From an uncultured Ectothiorhodospiraceae bacterium (lineage in GTDB: Bacteria > Pseudomonadota > Gammaproteobacteria > UBA9214): 64,000 nt of DNA. Position numbers and translations under genes: made by a program. The notes beneath the pieces were generated by a model that worked only from the letters and a program-made list of their open reading frames with translations, did no database searches and had not been told where the DNA came from. This document shows, one piece after another, positions 21,931 to 31,973 of this stretch. Position 1 is the first letter of the stretch, and the number at the start of each line of letters is the position of its first letter. The DNA lies in the NCBI GenBank assembly GCA_947259415.1, contig CAMYMI010000006.1, positions 97,094 through 161,093 on the forward strand, written 5' to 3'.

Positions 21931-23967
21931 TCATTTAACCCGCATCCCCGGTTGCGCACCGTCATCCGGGTTGAGTATCCACAGGTCTTCGCCGCCGGGG
22001 CCGGCGGCCAGAACCATGCCCTCGGAGACACCGAAGCGCATCTTGCGGGGGGCCAGGTTGGCAACCATAACCGTCAGGCGGCCCTCGAGTGATTCCGGTG
22101 CATAGGCGGTCTTGATGCCGGCAAACACGTTGCGGGTTTCGCCGCCGAGGTCCAGGGTCAGGCGCAGCAACTTGTCGGCACCGTCCACATGTTCGGCCCT
22201 GGCGATGCGTGCAATGCGAAGGTCCACCCTGGCGAAGTCGTCAAAGTTGATGGTCTCCGCAATTGGATCATCCTGCAGGGGGCCGCGTGCGGGCTGCGAC
22301 CCGGCACCGCTGTCTTTGAGGCTGTGTTTTGAATCTTCCAGCATGGCGTCTACCTTTTCCTGTTCTACGCGTGTCAGCAGGGGTTTGAATGGGGTGATGG
22401 TGTGGCCTGTCAGTGGTGTCGCCACGGCATCCCAGGTCATCGCCGGGATGTCGAGGAACAACTCGACCTGGCGCGCCATCCCCGGAAGCACCGGTGACAG
22501 GTAGGTGGCCAGTACCCGAAACAGGTTGAGCCCGACGCTGCAGACCTGCTGCACCGTCAGCTCCTGGCCTTCCTGCTTGGCCAGAACCCAGGGTTTATTG
22601 GCATCGATATACTGGTTGGCCCTGTCCGCCAGTGCCATGATCTTGCGGATGGCATGGCCGTATTCGCGTGCCTCGAAATCCGCAGCGATGGCCGTACCGG
22701 CATCGGTAAATTCCGCATACAATCCGGGCTCGCTACAGGTGTCAGACAATACACCGTCAAAACGCTTGTTGATAAAGCCCGCGCAGCGGCTGGCGATATT
22801 AACGACCTTGCCCACCAGATCGCTGTTCACCCGCTGCACGAAGTCCTCCAGGTTAAGATCCAGATCGTCGATGCCGCTGCCCAGCTTGGCGGCGAAGTAG
22901 TAGCGCAGGTATTCGGGGTTCAGGTGGTCGAGATAAGTGCGCGCCTTGATGAAAGTCCCGCGCGACTTGGACATCTTCTGGCCGTCGATGGTCAGGAAAC
23001 CATGGGCAAATACGGCCGTCGGGGTGCGCATACCGGCGCCGGCCAGCATCGCGGGCCAGAACAGGGTGTGGAAATAGATGATGTCCTTGCCGATGAAGTG
23101 GTACAGCTCGGCCTTGCTTTCCTTGCTCCAGTAGGTGTCGAAGTCGCGGTCGCTGCGTTCGCACAGGTTCTTGAAGCTGGCCATGTAGCCGATGGGGGCG
23201 TCCAGCCAGACATAGAAGTACTTGTCCCTGGTATCCGGGATACGGAAGCCGAAATAGGGCGCGTCCCTGGAGATGTCCCATTCGCGTAGCCCCTGGTCGA
23301 ACCACTCGTTGAGCTTGTTGGTGACCTCATCCTGCACATGATCCGCCGAGGTCCAGGCGCGCAACAGGGGTTCGAAATCCGCCAGCTTGAAAAAATAATG
23401 CAGTGACTCGCGTTCGACCGGGGTGGTACCGGAGACCACCGACACCGGGTTCTTCAGCTCCGTAGGTGCGTAGGTCGCGCCGCAGGCCTCGCAGCTGTCA
23501 CCGTGCTGGTCGGCTGTACCGCAGCGCGGGCACTCGCCCTTTATGAATCGGTCCGGGAGGAACATCTCCTTCACCGGATCATAGGCCTGGGTGATGGTGC
23601 GACTGGTGATGTGCCCTGCCTCCAGGTGACGCCGGTAGATCAGTTCAGAGAGCTCGCGGTTCTCCTGCGAATGGGTGCTGTGATAGTTGTCGAACCCGAT
23701 GTGAAAATCGCTGAAGTCTGCCTGGTGCTCCTGGCCGACCGCGGCAATCAGTTGTTCCGGCGTGATGCCCTCCTGTTCCGCCCGCAGCATAATGGGGGTG
23801 CCGTGTGCATCATCGGCGCAGACATAGACGCAGTCGTGGCCGCGGAGCTTCTGGAAACGTACCCAGATATCGGTCTGGATGTATTCCACCAGGTGCCCGA
23901 GGTGGATAGGTCCGTTGGCGTAGGGCAGAGCGCTGGTGACCAGTAGGGTGCGTCTTTTCTCACTCAT
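21931..23967 (-). CDS. metG: methionyl-tRNA synthetase
   Basis: 678 residues from the ATG at 23967, chosen because the catalytic domain begins at once ([24 protein letters not shown], in parts; HLGH is the HIGH signature). The zinc knuckle [18 protein letters not shown], the [10 protein letters not shown] loop, the anticodon-binding helical domain, and a C-terminal tRNA-binding (EMAP/Trbp111-like) domain ([13 protein letters not shown] to [15 protein letters not shown]) are all present. It charges tRNA(Met). It is divergent from mrp, as in many gammaproteobacteria. Confidence 0.96.
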   Translation of the reverse strand: MSEKRRTLLVTSALPYANGPIHLGHLVEYIQTDIWVRFQKLRGHDCVYVCADDAHGTPIMLRAEQEGITPEQLIAAVGQEHQADFSDFHIGFDNYHSTHSQENRELSELIYRRHLEAGHITSRTITQAYDPVKEMFLPDRFIKGECPRCGTADQHGDSCEACGATYAPTELKNPVSVVSGTTPVERESLHYFFKLADFEPLLRAWTSADHVQDEVTNKLNEWFDQGLREWDISRDAPYFGFRIPDTRDKYFYVWLDAPIGYMASFKNLCERSDRDFDTYWSKESKAELYHFIGKDIIYFHTLFWPAMLAGAGMRTPTAVFAHGFLTIDGQKMSKSRGTFIKARTYLDHLNPEYLRYYFAAKLGSGIDDLDLNLEDFVQRVNSDLVGKVVNIASRCAGFINKRFDGVLSDTCSEPGLYAEFTDAGTAIAADFEAREYGHAIRKIMALADRANQYIDANKPWVLAKQEGQELTVQQVCSVGLNLFRVLATYLSPVLPGMARQVELFLDIPAMTWDAVATPLTGHTITPFKPLLTRVEQEKVDAMLEDSKHSLKDSGAGSQPARGPLQDDPIAETINFDDFARVDLRIARIARAEHVDGADKLLRLTLDLGGETRNVFAGIKTAYAPESLEGRLTVMVANLAPRKMRFGVSEGMVLAAGPGGEDLWILNPDDGAQPGMRVK

Positions 23968-24168
23968 TGTGCGTTTTATAGGGTTAAAACCATGAAACAT
24001 GTATGAATATTCAAGGGGCCAAGTATGCCATAGACCCGCTGCCGGTGTGGTATCAGACCGCATCCGCAGCGGGACGCTTCGCTGAAGTTGGTGTACAATG
24101 CGCGGTCAATTTTCACCGGATCTCAATGAGGGCAGCGTCCGGCCCTGTCCCCGCCAAGGAGTAAATGA

Positions 24169-25199
24169 ATGGCTGATGTAACCGAATCACAGATAGAAGA
24201 GAAGCTGTCGACCTATATGGATCCCTACCTCGAACGGGATCTGGTCTCTGCCAAATGCGTCAAGAGTATCGCCATTGACGGTAATAGCGCGAAGATCGAA
24301 GTGCTGCTCGGTTTTCCGGCGAGCGGCTACCATGAGCAGCTGGCGAACTCCCTGAAAGAGCTGGTCGAATCCATCGATGGCATCAGCAGCGCGAACGTCA
24401 GTGTCTCCAGCAAGATAGCCGCACACGCCGTGCAAAAGGGCGTCAAGCACATCGACAACATCAAGAACATCATCGCCATTGCCTCAGGCAAGGGGGGCGT
24501 TGGCAAATCCACCACAGCGGTCAACCTGGCCCTGGCCCTGTCTGCGGAGGGCGCCAGTGTCGGTATCCTCGATGCCGATATCTACGGCCCCAGCCAGCCG
24601 CGCATGCTCGGTGTGCATGGCAAGCCGGAATCCAAGGACGGCAAGAGCCTGGAGCCCATGGTCAGTTATCACCTGCAGGCCATGTCCATCGGTTTCCTGG
24701 TCGACGAAGAGACCCCGATGATCTGGCGTGGCCCGATGGTCACCCAGGCCCTGCAGCAGCTGCTGATACCCAGCTGACACTCGCACAACAGGTGCCGGTC
24801 AGCGGTGCGGTCATCGTCACTACACCGCAAGATATCGCCCTGCTGGATGCACGCAAGGGTCTCAAGATGTTTGAGAAGGTGGAGGTGCCGGTACTCGGCA
24901 TCGTCGAGAACATGAGTATCCATATCTGCAGTGAATGCGGCCATGAAGAATTCATATTCGGTGAGGGCGGTGGTCAACGTATGTCCGAGGAATACAACGT
25001 CGACTTTCTCGGCGGTCTACCGCTGGACAAGCGCATCCGCGAGGAGACGGACTCCGGCAAACCCACGGTGGTGGCCGAACCGGATAGCCGCATCTCCCAG
25101 ATCTACCGCGAGATCGCACGCCGCACGGCCGCCAAGCTGTCCCTGAAGACCAAGGACTATGCGGCGCGCTTCCCGCAGATCGTCATCCAGAACGACTGA
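24169..25199 (+). pseudogene. mrp: mrp/apbC iron-sulfur carrier ATPase, broken by internal deletion
   Basis: The first frame (24169-24777, AGGAG before the ATG) carries the N-terminal MIP18-like domain, the P-loop SGKGGVGKSTTAVNLALAL and DADIYGPSQPRMLG, and stops after MVTQALQQLLIPS. From GATACCCAG at 24765 the next frame continues the family pattern: DTQLTLAQQVPVSGAVIVTTPQDIAL (in parts), then ENMSIHICSECGHEE with the cluster-binding CxxC, to 25199. Compared with family members about 20 residues ending DLPPGTG are missing at the junction, so roughly 61 bases appear deleted, which also shifts the frame. That motif is the switch/Walker-B-like part of the ATPase. Mrp carries Fe-S clusters to client proteins. 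A deletion in the strain or an assembly fault are both possible. Confidence 0.88.
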
Positions 25200-25230
25200 C
25201 AGGAGCATTGCGGAGGACGTAGAGAAAAAA

Positions 25231-25422
25231 TTCTCACCGCAAAGACGCAAAGGACGCCAAGTTAAAAAAAACAACAAAAATCACGTCATTCCCGCCAAGG
25301 CGGGAATAGATTCCAGATTGGAATGTGGTGCTAATGGATCCCAGCCTGCGCGGGATGAAAGCAGGTTTTTATCGCAGCCCTTGTTTTTCTTTGCGTCTCC
25401 TTTGCGCCTTTGCGGTGAATAT
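25231..25422. repeat. intergenic inverted-repeat element with nested palindrome
   Basis: Left arm 25231-25262 (CTCACCGCAAAGACGCAAAGG) and right arm 25386-25422 (CCTTTGCGCCTTTGCGGTGAA) are inverted. Between them ATTCCCGCC-AA-GGCGGGAAT (25288-25307) is a perfect hairpin of a separate, widespread intergenic repeat type, followed by a related GATCCCAGCCTGCGCGGGAT stretch. The element fills most of the gap between mrp and dcd. Confidence 0.8.
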
Positions 25423-25476
25423 CGTGCTTGATAAACCTGCCGGGCCTGTGTCCGGTGTTTTCAGAGACTAGCTGAT

Positions 25477-26046
25477 ATGTCGATCAAGTCTGACAGGTGG
25501 ATTCGGCGCATGGCCGAGGAACACGGCATGATCGAGCCGTTCGAGGCGGGTCAGGTCCGGGAGAATGAGGATGGTTCCCGCCTGGTGTCGTACGGCACCT
25601 CCAGCTATGGATACGACATTCGTTGCTCCGACGAATTCAAGATTTTCACAAATATCAACTCGGCGATTGTCGATCCCAAGAATTTCGATGCCAACAGCTT
25701 CGTGGATGTCAAGGCGGATGTCTGCATCATACCGCCGAACTCATTTGCCCTGGCGCGGACGGTTGAGTATTTTCGTATCCCGCGCAATGTTCTGACTATT
25801 TGCCTCGGCAAGTCCACCTATGCACGTTGCGGCATCATCGTTAACGTGACTCCGTTTGAGCCGGAGTGGGAAGGGCATGTCACCCTCGAGTTCTCAAATA
25901 CCACGCCGTTACCTGCCAAGATCTATGCCAACGAGGGCGTGGCCCAGGTGCTGTTCCTGGAGTCGGACGAAGTCTGCGAGACCTCCTACAAGGACCGCGG
26001 CGGCAAGTACCAGGGCCAGAAGGGCGTCACCCTGCCCAAGACATAA
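25477..26046 (+). CDS. dcd: dCTP deaminase
   Basis: 189 residues, close to the family length. [40 protein letters not shown] (in parts) and the [11 protein letters not shown] loop are diagnostic; the catalytic Glu lies in the GHVTLEFSN strand and the nucleotide-contacting Arg in STYARCG. It converts dCTP to dUTP, feeding thymidylate synthesis. It sits alone between two copies of the repeat family, downstream of mrp, an arrangement also known in other gammaproteobacteria. Confidence 0.95.
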   Translation: MSIKSDRWIRRMAEEHGMIEPFEAGQVRENEDGSRLVSYGTSSYGYDIRCSDEFKIFTNINSAIVDPKNFDANSFVDVKADVCIIPPNSFALARTVEYFRIPRNVLTICLGKSTYARCGIIVNVTPFEPEWEGHVTLEFSNTTPLPAKIYANEGVAQVLFLESDEVCETSYKDRGGKYQGQKGVTLPKT

Positions 26047-26353
26047 TAAGTTTCCCACCGCAGGGACGCGGAGTACGCAGGGAAAGGACTATGTTTTCAA
26101 GAGCGGAATTGCAGAATAATACTTATTATCCGGTAGGCGCCAGCCAATGTATTCAAACGCCGGAAGTGTTTTCTTTTTCTGGATGTTCCCCATTTCCACA
26201 GTGAGTGATTTTCTTAAGCGGAGTTTCAGTTGACACTATTTTGCGTTTCACCCGCGTTGATTCGCCAGACACGAAATCACATTTTTATCCTCGGCGTCCT
26301 CCGCGTCTCTGCGGTGAATGATTTGAGGTGAACGGAGCCCCGGTCAATGCGAT
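26047..26353. repeat. intergenic element after dcd (inverted-repeat family)
   Basis: Left arm 26052-26086 (CCACCGCAGGGACGCGGAG) and right arm 26290-26320 (CCGCGTCTCTGCGGTGAA) are inverted copies of the dispersed family. The ~200 bases between show nothing else I can identify, and no gene was found in the 307 bases. Confidence 0.75.
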
Positions 26354-27103
26354 CTATGGTTTCACCCGCAGTGATTCACTGAAACTTTCCAGGTCGCTCT
26401 GGTATTCATCATCGTCCTTCTCGCGCTGCCAGATCCGCACCGGCAGGTAGCCGAGCTCCGGGGCGCACCAGATATAGGTCTCGCGCTTGGTGTTGCGGCG
26501 CACCTTGACCAGCTTGACGGTTTCGAAGGTGCCGGCGGGCAGATCCAGCGTTTCCCTGGCCACCACCCTGAAGTTGTATTCCCTGAGTTTGCCGCCATCG
26601 GCAATATTGAAGGTCATTGCCGTTTTGTTATCCTGCAACGCCAGCATCACCCCGAGTTGCGAGGCCAGCCGGTCCAGGGTGCCGTCCGGGATGTCCATCT
26701 TCCAGACGCTGTCATCGACATGGTTCACGACGCTGTGCTGATCCCAGTCGAACTTCAATTCGGCCTCGCGTTCCCGGGTGCCACCGGAACGTTGATAGCG
26801 GTAGTAGACCGGGCGTATTCCGGAGGTGTCCAGATAGCCCCGGCTGAGTTCATGCAGATTGTCATTCAGCAGCCAGGCTATCCAGCGGCTGGGTGAGCTG
26901 CGGCTCTCATAGAGGTAGCGGCCGTTTTTCTCCAGGCTTAGCGAGAGCGTCGAGGTGCCGATGCGCAGACTACCGCGTGACAGCTTGAAGCTGGCCTCGA
27001 ACTCCGGCAATGGTGCCGCCTGGATCACCGTGACATGGCCTGTGCTGGCCAGCAGCGCAGCGATAACGACAAGGGTGAAGCTTCGGTAAGTGTGTTTCAG
27101 CAT
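26354..27103 (-). CDS. DUF3108 periplasmic protein
   Basis: 249 residues with a Sec signal peptide (FTLVVIAALLASTGHVTVIQA). The mature part matches DUF3108: LPEFEASFKLSRGSLRIG, a WIAWLLNDNLHELSRG helix, PVYYRYQRSGG and the late CAPELGYLPVRIWQREKDD. Function is unknown; such genes commonly sit next to purN in gammaproteobacteria, as here. The start overlaps purN by seven bases. Confidence 0.85.
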   Translation of the reverse strand: MLKHTYRSFTLVVIAALLASTGHVTVIQAAPLPEFEASFKLSRGSLRIGTSTLSLSLEKNGRYLYESRSSPSRWIAWLLNDNLHELSRGYLDTSGIRPVYYRYQRSGGTREREAELKFDWDQHSVVNHVDDSVWKMDIPDGTLDRLASQLGVMLALQDNKTAMTFNIADGGKLREYNFRVVARETLDLPAGTFETVKLVKVRRNTKRETYIWCAPELGYLPVRIWQREKDDDEYQSDLESFSESLRVKP

Positions 27104-27777
27104 GGTGCATCCGCTTCTGAATCCAGCTGGCGGGGTCGTTTTATTGGCACGTCATCGAACCGGACCTGTCGCTCCGTATCCAGCCGCACCCGGCCCTCGG
27201 CATACCAGCGTATGACAACAGGATACATCCGGTGTTCCTGCTCCAGCACTCTTGCCGCCAGGCTCTCGGCATCGTCGCCAGCCAGTACCGGTACCCGTGC
27301 CTGCAGGATGGCGGGTCCGCCATCCATCTCCTCGGTGACGAAGTGGATGGTCGCGCCGGTCACTGCCCTGCCAGCCTCCAGCACCCGCTGGTGGGTGTTC
27401 AGACCGGGGAACTCGGGCAGCAGGGACGGATGGATATTGATCATCCGGCCCTGGTAATGGTGCACGAATGCCGGGGTCAGGATGCGCATGAAGCCGGCCA
27501 GTACCACCAGCTCCGGCTGGTAGGCGTCGATTGCGACCTGCAGTGCCTTATCAAAGGCCGCACGGTCCGGATAGTGGCTGTGGTCGACCACCCGGGTGAA
27601 GATACCTGCCTGGCTGGCGCGTTGCAGGCCCTGTACACCCGGACGGTTGCTGATCACCGCGCGTATTTCTACCGGCAGATCGCCCGCGGCAACACTGTCG
27701 ATAATCGACTGGAGGTTGCTGCCCCGGCCCGAGATCAGGACCACGATGGGCAGGGGATTGTTTACGGCATCAGCCAT
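27097..27777 (-). CDS. purN: phosphoribosylglycinamide formyltransferase
   Basis: 226 residues. The start LPIVVLISGRGSNLQSIID holds the phosphate-binding loop, LAGFMRILTPAFV the active-site segment, and INIHPSLLPEFPGLNTH, then HFVTEEMDGGPAIL carry the catalytic Asn, His and Asp of the formyl transfer from 10-formyl-THF to GAR. It performs the third step of purine synthesis. It lies 33 bases after purM and overlaps the DUF3108 gene. Confidence 0.95.
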   Translation of the reverse strand: MADAVNNPLPIVVLISGRGSNLQSIIDSVAAGDLPVEIRAVISNRPGVQGLQRASQAGIFTRVVDHSHYPDRAAFDKALQVAIDAYQPELVVLAGFMRILTPAFVHHYQGRMINIHPSLLPEFPGLNTHQRVLEAGRAVTGATIHFVTEEMDGGPAILQARVPVLAGDDAESLAARVLEQEHRMYPVVIRWYAEGRVRLDTERQVRFDDVPIKRPRQLDSEADAPC

Positions 27778-27810
27778 AGCAAGGTCAAAATGGCCCGGGA
27801 CAGGTGGGGT

Positions 27811-28881
27811 CTACGTTTCCAGGGTAACGGCCGGTGCACCGTCGCCGGTCCCGATATGGCCGATGACCCTGGCCTGCTCGCCCTGTGACTGCAGATGCTC
27901 CAGGGCCTGTTGTTCGTCAGCCTTGTCGACGCACACCACCATGCCGATCCCGCAATTGAAGGTGCGGTACATCTCTTCGGTAGCGACTTTGCCGGTTTCC
28001 TGCAGCCACTCGAATATGGCTGGGTGTTCCCATGAGCGGGTGTCGATCTGCGCCTGCGTATCTGCCGGCATAACCCGCGGCAGGTTCTCGGTCAGGCCGC
28101 CCCCGGTTATGTGGGCGAGCGCGTGGACGCTGACGGTGTTGAACAGGGACAGCAGTGGCTTGACGTAGATGCGGGTCGGTGCGAGGAGCCAGTGCGCCAG
28201 TGAATTGCCATCAAGTTCATCATCCAGCTTGCTGTGGCTGACCTCGATGATCTTGCGGATCAGCGAGTAACCATTTGAATGGGGACCTGACGAAGCCAGC
28301 CCGATCAGGCTGTCGCCGCTGCGGACGGCAGTGCCGTCGATAATTGCATCCTTCTCGACCACGCCAACACTGAACCCGGCAAGATCATAATCATCCGCTG
28401 CGTACATACCGGGCATTTCCGCGGTTTCGCCACCGACCAGTGCCGCACCCGCGAGTTCGCAACCGCGCGCGATGCCGCTGATGACGCCGGCTGCAACTTC
28501 GACATCGAGTTTTCCAGTGGCATAATAATCCAGGAAGAACAGGGGTTCGGCGCCCTGCACAACGATGTCGTTGACGCACATTCCTACCAGGTCGATGCCG
28601 ATGGTGTCGTGCAGTCCCGTTTCTATCGCCAGCTTGAGCTTGGTGCCGACACCATCGGTACCGGCAACCAGCACTGGCTGGCGGTAGCGGTCCAGTGGTA
28701 ACTCGAACAGCGCGCCGAAGCCGCCCAGACCGGCCAGGACACCGGGCCGCGTGGTACGCGCCACTGCGGGCCTGATGCGGTCGATGAGCCGGTTGCCGGC
28801 ATCGATATCGACGCCGGATGCACGATAACTTAACGAAGCGGAGGATTGTTCTGCGGCCGTGCTGTTATCCTGGGCACTCAC
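27811..28881 (-). CDS. purM: phosphoribosylformylglycinamidine cyclo-ligase
   Basis: 356 residues. [56 protein letters not shown] and [11 protein letters not shown] are the ATP-grasp-like AIR synthetase signatures. It makes AIR from FGAM with ATP. It starts the purM-purN-DUF3108 operon, divergent from the DUF2066 gene across 175 bases. The first ~20 residues are Ser/Thr-rich, beyond the usual start. Confidence 0.95.
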   Translation of the reverse strand: MSAQDNSTAAEQSSASLSYRASGVDIDAGNRLIDRIRPAVARTTRPGVLAGLGGFGALFELPLDRYRQPVLVAGTDGVGTKLKLAIETGLHDTIGIDLVGMCVNDIVVQGAEPLFFLDYYATGKLDVEVAAGVISGIARGCELAGAALVGGETAEMPGMYAADDYDLAGFSVGVVEKDAIIDGTAVRSGDSLIGLASSGPHSNGYSLIRKIIEVSHSKLDDELDGNSLAHWLLAPTRIYVKPLLSLFNTVSVHALAHITGGGLTENLPRVMPADTQAQIDTRSWEHPAIFEWLQETGKVATEEMYRTFNCGIGMVVCVDKADEQQALEHLQSQGEQARVIGHIGTGDGAPAVTLET

Positions 28882-29056
28882 GATGGGACTCCCGTTGGTA
28901 GCAGCACTAATGGTAGCGGCCGGCTGCGAGTGGTGTAAACCCGGGTGTGCCAGGCCTCCGGCACCCTGGTGTGCCGGGTGCGGTCCGTTATGGCCAAAAT
29001 TCGTTGATACCCGTATGCTTGGGATTCATTTTCTGGTGTCTGGATGAATACGGGAT

Positions 29057-30115
29057 ATGAATAAAACGCGTCGATGGAGGCGGAGTGTCGTCGTTATCGC
29101 CTGCCTACTGAGTTTGCTGCCGGCGTTTGCCGGCGCCGTCACCGGCCAGGACCTGTTCGAATCCGAGGTCGCGGTCACCAGTCAGCAGGCGGACGAGCGC
29201 ACGGCAGCAATGAAACGGGCCCTGGCCGAGGTGCTGGTCAGGGTGACCGGGCAGCGCGAACTGCTGGGACAGGAACCGGCAAAGTCGATGCTGGCAGATC
29301 CTGCCCGCTACGTGCAGCAATACCGTTACTACACGGTGCCGGAGACCCGGCCGGCGCAGTTGAAGATGCGAGTGCGCTTTGATGGCAATGCGGTGCGCAC
29401 GGCATTGCGCCAGCAGGGTGTTACCTACTGGGGTGGTTCCGAGCGTCCGGATACGCTGGTATGGTTGGCCGTCGAGGACCGGGGTGAGCGTTATATCGTG
29501 GCGGCACAGGATGGCCGCACGGTTTACCAGAAGATTCGGGCCACCGCGCGGCAGCGTGGCGTACCCTTGGTCTTTCCATTGATGGACCTCGAGGATCAGT
29601 CCAGGGCACGGTTTACCGATATCTGGGGTGGTTTCTTCGAACGTGTCCTGACCGCATCCGAGCGTTATAAGCCGAGCGCAATCCTGATCGGCCGTTTGAA
29701 CCGGGCCCCCTCCGGGGGCTGGGTCGCCCGCTGGGACATGCAGGTCGCCGGCACGTCCTCGTCATGGTCGGACAGTGATCAGCGACTGGAAAACCTGCTG
29801 CAGGCGGGTATCGATAATGCGGCCGATCGGCAGGCATCTCGCCTTGCGGTCACCAGCCCCGGTGTCAACACCAGTGGGATTATCATCACAGTGGATGAGA
29901 TCAATTCACTCACCGCCTATGCCCGCGTCAATGACTATCTGTCCTCTTTGACCGCGATCAGGCAATTCCAGGTCGAACAGGTCGTCGGGTCCAGTGTGCG
30001 CTATGCCGTGCAACTCAACGGCACCCTTCAGGGTCTGAAACAGACCATCGTTATCGGCACGGTGCTGGAACCGTCGCCCACGGGAACAGCGGGCAGTTAC
30101 CGGTTGCGCCAGTGA
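29057..30115 (+). CDS. DUF2066 periplasmic protein
   Basis: 352 residues with a signal peptide (VVVIACLLSLLPAFAGA). The pattern EVAVTSQQADERTAAMKRAL, then EVLVRVTGQRELL and AKSMLADPARYVQQYRYY (in parts) is the DUF2066 signature. Function is unknown. It is divergent from purM and directly upstream of the CDP-alcohol transferase gene, overlapping it by four bases (GTGA), an arrangement conserved with hda in gammaproteobacteria. Confidence 0.88.
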   Translation: MNKTRRWRRSVVVIACLLSLLPAFAGAVTGQDLFESEVAVTSQQADERTAAMKRALAEVLVRVTGQRELLGQEPAKSMLADPARYVQQYRYYTVPETRPAQLKMRVRFDGNAVRTALRQQGVTYWGGSERPDTLVWLAVEDRGERYIVAAQDGRTVYQKIRATARQRGVPLVFPLMDLEDQSRARFTDIWGGFFERVLTASERYKPSAILIGRLNRAPSGGWVARWDMQVAGTSSSWSDSDQRLENLLQAGIDNAADRQASRLAVTSPGVNTSGIIITVDEINSLTAYARVNDYLSSLTAIRQFQVEQVVGSSVRYAVQLNGTLQGLKQTIVIGTVLEPSPTGTAGSYRLRQ

Positions 30116-30663
30116 TACCCAGCGACCTGCCCAACCTGATAACGGTCTTCCGTTTTCTGCTGGTGCCACCGGTCGTTGTGCTGTTGTTGATAGGCCGCTT
30201 CGGGAGTGCCTTGCTGATCTTTGCCGTGGCGGGCTTTTCCGATGCCCTCGACGGCTATCTCGCGAAGCGCTACAACTGGACCAGCCGGGCGGGTGCGCTG
30301 ATGGACCCGCTGGCGGACAAGCTCCTGCTGGTGTCCGCGTTTGTCACCCTTGGCTGGCTCGGGCTGATCCCGCTGTGGCTGGTAGGCCTGGTGATCCTGC
30401 GGGACCTTGTCATTGTGACGGGTGCGATTGTGTATCACATGCGCATCGAGCAGCTCGAGGCGGAACCAAGCCTGGTCAGCAAGCTCAATACCTTTACCCA
30501 GATAGTCCTGCTACTGGCAATTATGTTCACCCAGGCTTTACGGGAGCTGCCGGAATTGTGGCTGGATGTGCTGCTGTACAGTGTTATTGTCACGACTGTG
30601 TGGAGTGGCTTTGATTATGTCTGGACCTGGAGTCGCAGGGCCTGGTCCAGGCGTGACCACTAG
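30112..30663 (+). CDS. CDP-alcohol phosphatidyltransferase
   Basis: 183 residues from a GTG that overlaps the previous stop codon. IPSDLPNLITVFRFLLVP opens the protein, and the CDP-alcohol motif D-G-x2-A-R-x8-G-x3-D-x3-D appears as DALDGYLAKRYNWTSRAGALMDPLADKL (in parts: DALDGYLAKR and GALMDPLADK). About five hydrophobic helices follow. This resembles PgsA-type enzymes, which make phosphatidylglycerol phosphate, but whether it is PgsA or a related transferase cannot be fixed here. Confidence 0.87.
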   Translation: MIPSDLPNLITVFRFLLVPPVVVLLLIGRFGSALLIFAVAGFSDALDGYLAKRYNWTSRAGALMDPLADKLLLVSAFVTLGWLGLIPLWLVGLVILRDLVIVTGAIVYHMRIEQLEAEPSLVSKLNTFTQIVLLLAIMFTQALRELPELWLDVLLYSVIVTTVWSGFDYVWTWSRRAWSRRDH

Positions 30664-30681
30664 CACGACCGGGCCATACCG

Positions 30682-31383
30682 GTGAAGCACCCTCAGTTGC
30701 CACTGGGCCTGGCGCTGAAAGACAGTGCCCGTTTCGAGAGTTTTTTCACCGGCCGGAACCAGGAGGCCGTGCAGAGCCTGCAGTCGGCCGCGGCAGGGCG
30801 GGGTGAGACGCTGATTTACATTGCCGGTCCCGCCGGTACAGGCAAGACACACCTGCTGCAGGCCGCCTGTCACCTTGCGGCAGAACATCACCGAACAACC
30901 GGCTACCTGCCCCTGCAGGAACTGCTCAACCTTTCAGTGGAGATATTGCAGGGGCTGGAACAGGTGGACCTGGTCTGCCTGGATGATGCACAGGCACTTG
31001 CCGGCCAGGGCAACTGGGAACGTGGTCTGTTCGACCTGTTCAACCGCTTGAGGGACAGCGGCAGTACGCTGCTGGTAGCCGCTGCGCAACGACCTGACCT
31101 GGCCGGGTTCGAGTTGCCCGACCTGGTCTCAAGGCTCGGCTGGGGTGTGACCTATGCCCTGAAGCCGCTGGCTGATGATGAAGTGCTTGCCGCCCTGTTG
31201 TATCGTGCCCGGGGACGCGGCCTGGAACTGCCGGAGGAGACCGCGAGTTTCCTTTTGAAACGCATCCCGCGGGATCTGCCGTCAGTCTTCAACCTGCTTG
31301 ATCGTCTCGATGAGGCCTCCATGATCGAGCAGCGCCGCCTGACCATTCCCTTTGTGAAGTCTGTGCTCGATCAGGAGGCGTGA
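30682..31383 (+). CDS. hda: DnaA-related regulatory protein Hda
   Basis: 233 residues from a GTG at 30682. It has the AAA+ fold of DnaA domain III without the DNA-binding domain: a QLPLGLAL-like clamp-binding N-terminus (here HPQLPLGLALKDS), the P-loop AGPAGTGKTHLLQAA, Walker B VCLDDAQAL and sensor AAQRPDLAG. Hda with ADP and the sliding clamp inactivates DnaA-ATP after initiation. The third gene of this operon. Confidence 0.93.
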   Translation: MKHPQLPLGLALKDSARFESFFTGRNQEAVQSLQSAAAGRGETLIYIAGPAGTGKTHLLQAACHLAAEHHRTTGYLPLQELLNLSVEILQGLEQVDLVCLDDAQALAGQGNWERGLFDLFNRLRDSGSTLLVAAAQRPDLAGFELPDLVSRLGWGVTYALKPLADDEVLAALLYRARGRGLELPEETASFLLKRIPRDLPSVFNLLDRLDEASMIEQRRLTIPFVKSVLDQEA

Positions 31384-31424
31384 GCAGGTGCCAGAGCAGG
31401 GGGTGCGACCGAATAGATTTTGGT

Positions 31425-31672
31425 ATTCACCGCAGAGACGCAAAGGACGCGGAGAAAACAATAACATTGGTCCGTAATAAAACACATCTAATGAGGTGGT
31501 GATAAAGCCTGGTAGTCCAGGTTGTTTCAGATGAAAATCCTGCTCAGCGTTGCTGGCATCTGTCAGCAATTGCTCCCTGCATCGCCTAAAGCGCCTATTG
31601 TTGGTGCTCTACCTCCTCGGTAATTGCGTCCTGCGTTACTCTACCTCCTGCGTCCCTGCAGTCGCGCAACCC
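31425..31672. repeat. intergenic repeat region after hda
   Basis: A left arm at 31425-31459 (TTCACCGCAGAGACGCAAAGG) belongs to the dispersed family. At 31614-31667 lies a second element type containing CTCTACCTCCTGCGTCCCTG, also found at 53827-53858 and in part at 56251-56276. The 3' end of the small reading frame at 31636-31854 lies inside that element. Confidence 0.65.
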
Positions 31673-31854
31673 TCCCGGGCCGCGTTATCGAGTCTGAATT
31701 GGAGCGCGGCCTTCTCATTGGAGAGCTCGTTGATGCGTTGCTGCAGCAGGGCGATATCCTGACGTTCGAACAACATGAGCGCGACCGAGGCAATCACAGC
31801 TCCCGCGAGTAAAAACACGGTGATGCAGAGTCCGAAGACAAGCTTGTGTTTCAT
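31636..31854 (-). CDS. possible small membrane protein
   Basis: 72 residues. KLVFGLCITVFLLAGAVIASVALML (in parts) forms one membrane helix near the N-terminus, followed by a heptad-like helix ALLQQRINELSNEKAALQFRL. The composition looks genuine, but there is no clear ribosome site. The last ~11 residues are encoded by the repeat element at 31636-31672, so the native C-terminus may have been replaced by the element. Confidence 0.45.
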   Translation of the reverse strand: MKHKLVFGLCITVFLLAGAVIASVALMLFERQDIALLQQRINELSNEKAALQFRLDNAAREGCATAGTQEVE

Positions 31855-31973
31855 GGCAAGGACAGAGGATTGTTATTGATTTATGTCAGCCAGAGTCTAC
31901 GACAAGTCCTTCGCTATGTGAATCCGGTGTTGCCCGGATTCCACCACGCCTCAACCGGGCTGAATGATCAGGA

